Notes under the pieces: model-generated
The model's database searches: none
Told to the model about the DNA's origin: nothing
The model's input: only the letters and a program-made list of their open reading frames with translations
Translations under genes and position numbers: made by a program
NCBI GenBank assembly: GCA_029948255.1
Contig: JALIZF010001352.1
Coordinates: 186,001 to 250,000, forward strand
Source of the DNA: Telmatactis stephensoni
Lineage: Eukaryota > Cnidaria > Anthozoa > Actiniaria > Isophelliidae
Direction: 5' to 3'
Length of the DNA: 64,000 nt
In this document: piece by piece, positions 44,401 to 54,607 of the stretch
Layout of the letters: each line of letters begins with the position of its first letter
Position numbering within the stretch: position 1 is the first letter of the stretch

Positions 44401-47400
44401 CGTTTCTATGTATATGCTATTCATATAATATGCTATTTCTATGTATATGCTATTCATATAATATGCTATTTCTATGTATATGCTATTCATATAATATGCC
44501 GTTTCTATGTATATGCTATTCATATAATATGCTATTTCTATGCATATGCTATTCATATAATATGCTATTTCTATGTATATGCTATTCATATAATGCACTA
44601 TTTCTATGTATATGCTATTCATATAATATGCTATTTCTATGTATATGCTATTCATATAATATGTTATTTCTATGCATATGCTATTCATACAATATGTTAT
44701 TTCTATGTATATGCTATTGGAACCCTATTTACATGTATGCCCTATTTGCAACACTATTCATACCATATGCTATTTCTATGTGTATGCTATTCAAACCCTA
44801 TTTACAAGATATGGTTTGTCTATGTAAAAGCTATTCAACTAACACCTCAATTTGTCTTCTACGCATACATAGCTTTCAAATACTATGTAAAGCGTTCCAA
44901 ATGACTAGCGAAAACATAGCATTTTCTATACAATTTACATAGTATCTGCATAATTGCCATATGCATAGTTTTTAAGTAGTTACAACATATGCTTTACATA
45001 GCCTCAGTACATAGGTTTTACATAGGTTTTACATATGTCTGGTTCTACAAGGGTATGAACAGTAGAAGCTACTCTGTTTATAGAAATGAAATTTATAAAT
45101 ACTTCAAGCTTTCATTGTTTAATATAAAAAGCAAGAACTTACCGGCTGAATTTTCAAAATTGTGACTCGATTCTTGACCGTAACATATGAAGTAAAAATA
45201 GGTCGTTGAATGCCCCAGAAACCGTTCAGACTTCTACTTCTCCAAGGCCTTGCTTTTCTCCTAAACAATGCCTACCATTTACAGTAATTACTACGTTTTT
45301 CTGCTCCATTTAACGGCAATAAAAGCCATTAAGCATTGGCGACTTTTCCGTAGATAGAACGTTGTTGATTTCAGCACCGAATCCGCCAAAACCATTTGAA
45401 TGCAATTACGTGATTGAATACTTTGTTTTCATTGGATATTTGTGAATATCCGCTGGTCAGTCAGCCTGCACCTTCACTTGAGAGCCGCCATGTTTGTCTA
45501 ATACGAACTTGAAACGTGGGTCAGAACAAAAGTTGAAATATCTGATATTTCTCAATCAAAAATTGTCAATGGCACCAAAATTTTCAAGACTCTCAATCGC
45601 TATGCATTTTTTTATAGCAAACAGGATGTATTTCTGCAAAAATATCGCTGGATCAAAGCTTTTATCTATAGATGTACAGACTGTAGCAAGCACGTCACCA
45701 GTTATCACTTATTAAATCTATTTGTTTGCAAAAAAAAAAAACTATCACATTGCCGTAAAGGTTATTTTTGAGTGAAACCCTTCTTTTTATCCTGTAAAAT
45801 CTTGTCAACTGTCCTTGAAGATTCTGCAAAAAACGGTCCAAGGTCTCCTTCAAGATTATATATGTCAAGATATTTGAAATCTTCTCAAGATCTTTGATCT
45901 TGTCAGCTGATAATCTTGGTAAGGTCTTGCATTATAACAAGATCTTGTCAAGTTTATGAAGCAATCTTACCAAGATTATCTGCCAAGACCTTGCCAAGAT
46001 CTTTGCAAGATCTTGATAAGATCGTGCCAAGATAATCTAAGATCTTGTTATGATCTTGGCAAGATTATTACAAGATCTTACCAAGATTACATACCAAGAT
46101 CTTGCCAAGGTCATGGCAAGATTATAACAAGATCTTGTCAAGTTTATGAAGAAATCTTACCAAGATAATCTGCCAAGACCTTGCCAAGATCTTTGCAAGA
46201 TCTTGATAAGATCTTGCCAAGACAATCTTCTAAGATCTTGCTAAGATATTGGCAGAGTATTGCTAAGATCTTGCCAAGATCATGGCAAGTCCTTGGCAAG
46301 ATTATGACAAGATCTTACCAAGATTATGTGCCAAGATCTTGCCCAGATCATGGCAAGATCTTCCAAGATCTTGCCATGATATTGGCAAGATAATCTTGGA
46401 CAGATCTTGGCACACTTTTGACAAGATCTTGCTATGATCTTGGCAAGATCTTGATAAGATCTTGGCAAGATACCTGTTTGTCAAGATCTTGACAAGGTCT
46501 TGGCAAGATCTTCCAAGATCTTAGAGGATCTTCCAAGATCTTGACAAGATGCTCAACCTGGGAATTGAAGGGCTCCCTATTAAAATGGCCCAAGTGACTT
46601 TTTTTGATGATTTTTTCAATGGTATAAAATGATATCAATTAACTTTCCTGTGCCAAAAAATCAATGTCTAGACATTCATCAAAAAGTCACTTTGGTCATT
46701 TTCACAGAGAACCCTTCAATTAGACCTTGAGGACAATGGACTACATGTACAAGTTCAGCCTAATGGTCTATTGACTCGTAGTCCATGAGACCAAGCAATC
46801 TAATTGTTTTAGTATAAACCTACTAATCGGTCAAATAAATGGATGTAAATAATTTTAAATTGAGTTGAAGTCATTTTTTTCTCAAAAATCGTCACTTTTC
46901 GCTACTAGTAGGCTATCATAAATTAGACCTCTAGTAGAGTAGCCAATCAGAATGCAGGATGCATGATAAACCGTTAGTAGGTTTATACTACTGTGTTATA
47001 ATTCATTGTCATAATCTGGAACAATTTTCTACTTTCTCATTTTCATTATTCACCATTTCAGAATTGCAGTATAATCGTATTGAATTATGGGGTTGTTTTG
47101 AGGGACAGACTTTTAAGATCTCATGTGTTAGAATGACAGTGCAGTCCAAAGAATGTAACAGAAATTAATTCAACATAAAAAAATGAGATTAAGAGTGGAT
47201 GTTTTCAAGTACTTTACTATAATTTCAAATGAAATTACTTCCCTAAAAGCAGCCTCATAATTCAACGAGAGCATTAACTTTGAAAGGGCTTGTGGGATTG
47301 AGTCTCCAATCTCCCAATGATACATTGGACATACTTCAATTCAAAATAATATAAAGGCTCATAAACTTCTTGTGTGCTTTGATTTTGTCGTGACTGCCCT

Positions 47401-50400
47401 ATATTTCCTTAATTACCCTATACATGTTTCATGATATTTAACATCATCATTTCCCTAATGACAATCCATTGTTTGAACGCTAAGGATCTTGGTCGTGGAA
47501 GGGGGACAAAACAGCAACACAAAGAAAATTGATATAAAATGTGTTTCATAGCACCAAGATAAGCTGTAACATCCATCAAATTAATGCAATAAATACAATT
47601 TTGTTTAACACTGATAATATTTATTGCTTCAAGTGTAGCAATGAATGGGCCTCATTTCAAGATGTACAATCAAATGAATATGTAAATTTATACTGCATTG
47701 TACTGTGCCTATTTATCATTACATACATGTCAGCTATTGTTTATTTGGTATTATATAATGATTGTGTATATTTTTCTAGTGCGTGCAATGAAGAGAATCG
47801 AGGAAATCAAACAAAAGCGACAGAATCTTCATATCAAAAACAGGTATTTAAAATTTGCAGTAATCATGCATGCACATTTCTTGGGCTATTGTTTAATTCC
47901 CACTCACATTATACTTGTTTAGACCTCTTTTCATTCTGTATGCATTTAGCTTTAATCTATAGCTTTCCACGGTAAAATAATGGTCTTAGACCTCTGATGG
48001 GGGGGGGGGGGGGGGGGCTTTTTGCTGAAGGGACTACCAATGCTACTTGTAATTATTAGTGCTTTTACAAATGCTAAAAAATCAGTTTTTGTAAAGTATG
48101 TGTACAGTACTCAGCGAGTGAATTATTGGGATTTACCTTCATGAGTTTGCTAACAATGAACGAGAAATTTTAAATACTGCACGAGGCATTAGCCAACTGT
48201 GCTTTAATACCATTGATTGTTGGTCATTATTGCATAGTGACTTGTTGTCACATCATAACAACGCATCACATGGTACAAACTGACCAATCAGAAAATCAGA
48301 ATTTGTACAGTACATGTATATGAAAATTGAATAATAATAATTATTAATGTATTGATTAATGTGTAATAATTTGGACAAACAAAACTCAATTTTTTTTATT
48401 TGACATGACATAACCTGACATCTTAAGTGATTTTTGAGTGATGCAAAGATAGTGTGGTTTATAGAGGATATTACATGGGTGCGCAGAGGTACGAATTTTA
48501 TCTTCGAGTGTTGATGAGATCTCTCACGAGTGAGGGCAGCAAATGAGTGAGAGATTATCAACACGAGAAGATGAAATTCGTATCTCCTTGCTCATGTAAT
48601 ATTCTGTTTAATATATAATCAACGATGAACTAGAATGTATCATTGCCGTAAAGCTCCCAAAAAATGTAGCTATGGCAACAGTGTTATCTTCACGTGAAGA
48701 TATCACTTTTTCGAAACAGAGAAAAATAGATTATTAGATAATTCATCGATGATTATATATTATGCAATTATTGGATGAGGTCGAGCAGGAGGCTTCGGCA
48801 GATAACACAAACCTCGGCCTTAATGAATCCCCATATCCTACGAGAAATGAATTCAATAATTGTTTTATTATTTTTTGAAAATAATTCTTACTCAGTTGTG
48901 CTTTGTTGACAAGAATACATGCAAGAATCCCGCTTTTGGCATGAACTGCATAAATTAGCGTGACGTCATACCGCAGGCTAATTTTTCCATATTCGAGAAA
49001 ATTACGTCTTAACTTCGAATAATGCTTTTCAACATTTTCATAACTCCAAATTTGGGCAGCTAGCCGGTGACTATGGTAATTTATCCGGTGGCTCTTAGCC
49101 AATCAAAACTCTTGAATTATTTTCAAAATATAATAATAAATATTAATACTCAACTGATGATGCCATTTGCTATGACTAAGCATGTCTTGTACATGTATAA
49201 TTATAACAAGTGTCTTGTTTTTTGTTTCTGTAATAATATATTGGCATTTATAAAATAACTCTTATATAACGCGCACTCTGATTGGCTGAAAACCCGTGTT
49301 TGATGAGAGTATCAAACACACTCACGTCAATTTGTTTTTTTGCCGGTGTTTTCTTTTTCCTATTTTCGTCTATTTGTGTGTTAGTTATTTTATAAAAGAA
49401 ATAAAAAATGGTTTCCCGTGTCCGATAGCCTGATCAAAACACTTGTGATGTTGGGAGAACACTCGAGAGCTGTGAAAGCACTCGCCTACGGCTCGTGCTT
49501 CCACTAGGCTCTCTCGTGTTCTCCCAACATCACGCGTGTTTTGATCAGGTTATCAATCACGGGAAACCATTTTTTATTCCTTAATTAAAAAAATACCTAG
49601 CCTGCATTGCTGGCTCTCAAGGGAAGGGAAGGGAAGGGAAGGGAAGGGAAGGGGAGGGGAGGGGAGTGGAGGGGGAACAAGGGGAAAGGGGATGGGAGGA
49701 GGACCGGCCAGCAATGCAGGCTAAAAATTACCATGTTCTTATACAATGTAATAACTACTGTGTTGCTTTCATTATTAGATTAAAACCAGATAAACAACTG
49801 GTCAAAGAAGCAGATAAAAAAGAAGTGCTACAGAACATCAACCTTATTACAGAACCAAGTATGTATAGATAAGATAAGATATCTATACATGATAAGATAA
49901 GATTTTATTTAATCATGGTTAATTCATCAGGAGTACATGTATACTGTTCATTAATATCCCACACCATAAGAAAATACAGCCAATCAGAAAGCAGGAAAGC
50001 CGTTGTATATTTGGCGGTATTCCACTGATCCTTCCCATGACACATTGCGCCAATTGCTGTATTTTCTCTGGCGTGGGATAAAATAGATATACAGTGGTTT
50101 CTTGTGGCATACTGTGGACATCCCACTTGTCACTTGTATTTTCTTTGTATACACAGGAGCCTTTCTAGAAAATACAAGTGACTCGTGGGATATTCCACAG
50201 TATGCCACTCTAAACCATTGTATAACTACTATGTATGCATGTCTTAATCCCATATACCACAGAAAATACAGCCAACCAGAAAGCAGGAAGCCTCTGTATG
50301 TTTGGTGGTATTCAACTGTCTCTTCTCATGCGACATTGTGGTAATTGCCAGTATTTTCTATGGTGGGGGTTAAAATAGTTCTACAATGGTTTCTGGTGGC

Positions 50401-52775
50401 ATACCATGGATACATGTACACTGTACCCCACTTGTCTTTTGTATTTTTTTTGTATACACACTTGCCTAAAATAATGCTCTTACATATACTAGAAAATACA
50501 AGTGACCCATGGGATATTTTATGGTATTCATCTCGAAACCATTGTATAACTAGTATGTACATATACATCGTTTTCAAGTATATAGCTACACTGTGTTTGC
50601 ACAAACGTTGACCCTTTAAAATCATCATCCTTGGTACACTAGTAATATTTGGTCCTTCATGTGTTTTTACCAAGAATTTGTCTTGGCCACTATTTAAATC
50701 CACGTACAGTACAATGACTATCTACTAGACATCATTGGGCGCCCAGGCCAGGGCGTCTTAGACATTTGTATATTGATGATCAACAGATTTCTCAATGTTT
50801 GTGCAAATACTTGGTTGCCACAGGTCAGGGAAAAGTCATGGAATTCCACTTTCAGTCAGGGATACAATTAAATTTTGAGCAAAAGTCAGGGAATTTTGTT
50901 GTTTACAAAGTATTTGAAAATATATGGTCCCTCCTAGCTTGGTGTGATGGCAGAGGAGGAACGCACACCTTCCCGAGATGCATTGCAAAATGAAGTATAT
51001 TATCAATTTTTTCGCACATTCATCATTGTGTTGAAGTCACCGAAGCGAGAGCATCGATAGCGATGTAGGAAAGCTAGTTCTTTCGAATTTGTCGTCTATT
51101 GCTTGTGAAAAACGAAACTCACTTATGGTGTAGCTTAGCCTCCTCCGCAGGCAACTGTTAGCTTTTTCGCTGGGCCTCCTGTGTTAAAGACACGTAGTGG
51201 CCTGGACACCAGGCGAGAAAAGGCGACCCCTTCTTCTTTTTTCCCTCCCTCTTTTCGTCCCCAGTCTTTTTTCTTCTCAAAATTTCGCACAGGAAGCCCA
51301 AAAGGTTGCCTGCGGAGGAGGCTAGGTGTAGCTTGAAGTATCAATTCTTTGTCATAAAAATAATTAATGTTAAGATTAATACGCTGGATGAAGCGACGCT
51401 TTGTGCTGAATCTTGTGATTGAACTGCATGGTCCAAGTTCGTGAGCAGTTAATTCTCGAAATATGTGGTACAACATGTAAAATAAAGTTAAACTTGTAAA
51501 ACTAAATCTTTAATTAATTTTGGATTGGTAGCCATTCAAGAACAAACTTCAATGAAACTTTAGAGTGAGAATATAAATAACACCGAAGCAAGGATCGGAT
51601 AACGCCAAAGGTCACGGACTGAAATTTGTTTTTTCCCGAGCGTTATAGTCGTTATGCTTTAAGAACATGTCGTATTTTTATCATTAAGCCTTTCATATGA
51701 TGCCTGAATTACTGTCACAATCCAAAGAGCAAAGTGTTATTTTACTATGATGCATATTGACGCGATTTTAAACCCAGACACTGAGCCAGTTGTTTATCAG
51801 CAACGGCTACACGCTGCTTGTGTTTGACGTCAAAACATCGCGCATAAATTCTAAAATTTCGAATTGAAATCCTGGGTCACTAAGGGTCACTTTGAGACCA
51901 CAAAAAAGGGGAAAGATCGCTCTATAAGACACTATAATCAAAACCAGTTTATGTTGATTCGTTTTAAAGAAAGCGATGTTTGAATATTGGGTATTTTCTT
52001 CAGGCCCCAATGTACTTCAAGTTCAAATCTAAATTACAAACCTTTAGAAATGTCAAAATTAGCTAAATTTGTAATCGTTTGAAAGCTCTTTTACCACTTC
52101 TTCTTATTCGTAAAGGAATTCATTTCTGCATCTCAATACAACGACCAAAAATTAGCTCCGTTTCCACCATAAATTTTGTACAAATCCACGTTTCAAAGGC
52201 GCAATGTATCTTGGGAAGGTGTGCGCTCCTCCTCTGGTGTGATGGGTTTATATCATGGTCATCTGCTCAATTTGCAAGCCGATAAGAAGATTCGTTTGAA
52301 TTGAAAACAGATAGTATCTGAATATTGGGTCATGGAAAATTAAACTTTAGTTAGGGAAAAGTCAGGGAATTTTGTGATTGGTTGTTGTTATAGCAACCAT
52401 GAAATAGTCATCCATTGTATGTGTGTGTGTAGCTTTACAAAAGATAAATCTGCAAGACGTGTTATATAGAGTCAGTAAGAATTACATGTACAGGAACAGT
52501 TATTATCATCATGCTTGATCTATAGAGGGATTTCATGACAGCCATGTTTGTGGGCAAGTACAATAGAAAGTTTTTGAATTAAAAAAGATTTCATTTCTTT
52601 TGGGAAAAAAGCTCTGTTATTTTGACCACAAACATGGCTGCCGTGAAATCTCTCTATTACTTGAGTGAAGAGAATGATTAAGTTTTTTCTTTTTCTTTTA
52701 GTTTCCCAAAAGAAGAAATCCCAGAAGATCTCTCAAGTCATGCGAGAAGCAGAAACCATGGAAACAGACGAATAG
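38415..52775 (+). CDS. RSL24D1: Ribosome biogenesis protein RSL24D1 (RLP24), six exons
   Basis: Exons 38415-38495, 39380-39493, 40214-40286, 47780-47843, 49779-49858 and 52702-52775 join in frame with GT-AG introns to give 161 aa (the human protein is 163 aa, from memory). The start reads [18 protein letters not shown]. The eL24-type zinc finger uses C6, C9 and the CRSKCHKNF pair in exon 2. Exon 3 continues [18 protein letters not shown], exon 4 [13 protein letters not shown], and the end is ...ETMETDE. The protein is a placeholder for ribosomal protein L24 on pre-60S particles in the nucleolus and is exchanged in the cytoplasm after AAA-ATPase (Drg1/SPATA5-type) release. The family identity is clear; function is inferred from orthology. 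Intron 3 (7.5 kb) is swollen by nested repeats. Confidence 0.95.
39583..39810. mobile_element. Hairpin MITE in RSL24D1 intron 2
   Basis: Arms TAATAGTCCACTTCACAGTTC and its near inverse ending GAACTGTGAAGAGGACTATTA, 228 bp. The arms also share TGCCTTTGCATC. Confidence 0.7.
40400..40885. repeat. AAGATCTTG palindromic minisatellite, left block
   Basis: Repeats of about 20-23 bp built on AAGATCTTGYAAGATCATGGC. Because the core is self-complementary, both strands look alike. Confidence 0.8.
42213..45053. mobile_element. Nested 2.8-kb element with TA target duplication
   Basis: TIRs of 34 bp start CCCTTGTAGAACCAGACATA and are identical at both ends, with TA directly outside each (42211-42212 and 45054-45055). 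The interior contains CTATGT-rich sequence, three direct copies of a roughly 121-bp unit (about 42520-42880) and an 18-copy 33-bp array. No transposase. TA target and CCC end suggest a Tc1/mariner-type passenger, tentatively. Confidence 0.7.
44110..44712. repeat. 33-bp tandem array, about 18 copies
   Basis: Unit CATATAATATGCTATTTCTA followed by TGTATATGCTATT, repeated with few substitutions. Because 33 is a multiple of three, long frames stay open on both strands (269 and 201 codons, 11-residue repeats). These are artefacts of the array. Confidence 0.9.
45800..46550. repeat. AAGATCTTG palindromic minisatellite, right block
   Basis: Same repeat family as 40400-40885. The block includes a higher-order duplication: a roughly 190-bp segment starting CAAGTTTATGAAG occurs at about 45949 and 46139. 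Confidence 0.8.
46810..46990. mobile_element. Hairpin MITE in RSL24D1 intron 3
   Basis: Arms TAGTATAAACCTACTA and the inverse, 181 bp. Non-coding. Confidence 0.6.
47990..48465. other. RSL24D1 intron 4, left part
   Basis: Begins with a G-run (about 47998-48017). Otherwise AT-rich with no gene. Confidence 0.4.
48468..48602. mobile_element. Hairpin MITE in RSL24D1 intron 4
   Basis: Arms ATATTACATGRG... and inverse over about 55 bp, including TACGAATTT and GTGTTGAT. A second palindrome (TAATATATAATCAACGATGAA, 48608-48763) follows directly. Confidence 0.65.
49400..49578. mobile_element. Hairpin MITE in RSL24D1 intron 4
   Basis: Arms AATAAAAAATGGTTTCCCGTG with inverse. Inner arms TGATCAAAACAC and GTTGGGAGAACAC also pair. 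GC-rich loop CACTCGCCTACGGCTCGTGC. Confidence 0.65.
49598..49723. mobile_element. 126-bp MITE with 9-bp TSD
   Basis: TIRs TAGCCTGCATTGCTGGC and the inverse. The flanks AAAAATACC and AAAATTACC match at 8 of 9 bases. The interior is a GGGAA purine array. The terminus matches the 16760-17503 element (TAGCCTGC). Confidence 0.75.
49950..50560. repeat. Two-copy tandem repeat with internal hairpins, RSL24D1 intron 5
   Basis: Units of roughly 300 bp (about 49957-50250 and 50258-50560) share GAAAATACAGCCAAYCAGAAA, CCACTTGTC and AAAATACAAGTGACYC. Each unit contains inverted pairs such as ATACTGTGGACATCCCAC with its inverse. Non-coding. Confidence 0.6.
50951..52236. mobile_element. 1.3-kb non-autonomous element with 9-bp TSD
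   Basis: TIRs start CAGAGGAGGAACGCACACCT, imperfect over about 35 bp. Direct repeats GTGTGATGG lie at 50942-50950 and 52237-52245. It carries no transposase and contains a second, younger MITE (51136-51324). Intronic to RSL24D1. Confidence 0.78.
51136..51324. mobile_element. 189-bp MITE with 9-bp TSD, nested
   Basis: TIRs TAGCCTCCTCCGCAGGCAAC and the exact inverse. 9-bp TSD GGTGTAGCT at 51127-51135 and 51325-51333. It contains CACAGGAAGCCC. It lies inside the 50951-52236 element, so it is younger. Confidence 0.88.
52522..52657. mobile_element. MITE, copy A
   Basis: Arms ATAGAGGGATTTCATGACAG and the inverse with AACATGGCTGCC. About 136 bp. A second copy is at 57055-57190. Confidence 0.75.
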
Positions 52776-52779
52776 CACA

Positions 52780-54600
52780 AATAACACTAATTTTAAGTTG
52801 TCTAAGTCACTGTACAAAGCTGTACAAAGTATTAAATTGCTGGACTTGAAAATCTTGAATTTTGACTTTAACCTGAGAGAGGTCTTCAATTCACTATCGG
52901 ATCACCTCGCACTTGTTTCGACTTCTTCCCATTCCGTATAGCTTTAATGAGCTTTAATACCCTTAAATCGGAGCACTGACGGAAAAAGGGGGTAAAGAGC
53001 GCACCGACGGTTTCGGGGGAGATCAGCGTTAGCTGAAGGAACTACCGACGCTAAATAGTGCTTTACCTTGACCTCAAGTTTCCGTGCGTATTTAAATACG
53101 AGCCACAAACCAAAAACAACAGCAATATTTTAACGCGAACTGGAGCAATTCTCTAAAGATCGTCTTTAAAGAAACTGTAACTGAAAAAGTCAACGAAAGT
53201 TATTTTGTGGGCTGTCATAAAAGAAATAGCCATTACTGTCTGCATGGAAACGATGGTTAAAGTCGAGGTTGTAAGGCAGAAATTATGCCTGAAATCAGCC
53301 TCTGGTGCAGTGAAAGCGCAAAGTTGTACCTTTTCACAATAATGTAGAATCCGGATTTCTCGCATCTCCAAGGGAAACGAGAAATCGGGAGTTGAGAAAT
53401 CGGACTTAATTAACTACAGTGAAACAAATTCAAGGGAAACAATCGGTTCGAATTATCGTGAGATTCGAGAAACTGAGGGGTCGAGAAATCGGGATGCTAG
53501 TGTATGTTCACATTTTTCACAATCGTTTCTGCTTTTTTGTTGTTTGTTTAACCCCTTCTATATGATGAGAATTTGAGAATCTTCCCTCCTCCCTCTCCCC
53601 AGGGAAGTGTTTTTGTTTTGAAATCTACTGTCGATTCGGCTACGGAGCTTGTCGGAATATATTCGTGACAAATCATGCGGTTTTCGTGAGTTCATGTCAT
53701 GTTTGCCACCTGTAGCGATCGTGATATCACGACTTAAAACATTCTGTTACTCATTCAAAGACATTAGTAAGAAGATCTAGCGATTATGAGTCACAAACCA
53801 GATTCTTAAGTCATGCAAACTTATAGAGCTTAATAAAGATACTTTGAAAATTCTTGAAAATCCTATCTTTTGCCGATATGTAATTTAAACCATTCAGTTC
53901 AAAATTCCGGGTTTTTTTATTTTGAAATAATCGTAAAAATATCGTGAAAAGAAATAGACCTGTCGTCATACGCACTTTTTTCTGTTTCCTTGAGGAAAAA
54001 AAGTGACTTTTTGCCTTTCTTTTTACTATATTATCTCTCGAAGAAAGCCTGAAAAGCTCTGAAAAGCCAATATTTGTGGAAATTATTTAATTTCTCTTCC
54101 CTGCCGCGACGTTGGTATCCAGCATTTCTTCCTCGCTCTGTGATTGGTTGATTCGATCTCAAACATCGTAAATAATAAATGTCCCGATACGGGCGTCTAT
54201 AGTACTAGCGCGTTATTTACGTTTGGTAGCTTTACAAATCGACGCTGCTCAATTCGTGCATTCCTGGCAGCGTTTTTGAAAAAATTTATAAGGTTAAAAT
54301 TTGCCATTTTGTCTGAAATTTTTTTCGGAATTCTGACCGAGGTCTAGTTTCTGCTGAGTTGGGGTTTGGCTTCCAGTCAATCTTTCAAAGAAACTTTTGC
54401 CGTAAACAACAGGTTTTCAAAAGGACATTCCTCTACTGCAACTGTACTACGGTGCTTCGGGATAACTAGGAGACTACATTAGCGTCTCCCTTTCTTTTGG
54501 AGGAAACGGTTGTAAAGATTTTCAAGAAAATTGTGGCATTTTGTCCACTTTTTCTTCTGCAAGCTTTTCTCGGTGGAGTTTACACACTTTAGTCATTCAA
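52780..54600. other. Intergenic between RSL24D1 and ARRDC-like gene
   Basis: No coding gene supported. The last few hundred bases should be the ARRDC promoter; TGATTGGTTGATT (inverted CCAAT-type) at about 54141 is a candidate element. An AAAGTCAGGGAATTTTGTG-like repeat seen around 50880 and 52360 lies upstream in RSL24D1 intron 5. Confidence 0.4.
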
Positions 54601-54607
54601 ACGCAAG

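Larger units (their letters stand above)
40390..46562. mobile_element. Large repeat-built element in RSL24D1 intron 3
   Basis: Ends CCCAGGTTGA (40390-40399) and TCAACCTGGG (46553-46562). Just inside each end lies an array of degenerate palindromic AAGATCTTGCCAAGATCATGG-type repeats (about 40400-40885 and 45800-46550). No transposase is seen between them, and no target duplication is clear. A non-autonomous element with subterminal arrays is likely. Reading frames in the arrays (SWQDLGK-like repeats) are spurious. Confidence 0.5.

Noticed and set aside
44083..44942. Long open frames on both strands (201 and 269 codons) with 11-residue repeats
   Set aside because: They are a direct result of a 33-bp tandem array, whose length is a multiple of three and which lacks stops; both strands are open at once and no domain is present.
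40400..46550. AAGATCTTG repeats as a possible CRISPR array
   Set aside because: Repeats are degenerate and self-complementary with no unique spacers, and lie in an intron of an animal gene.
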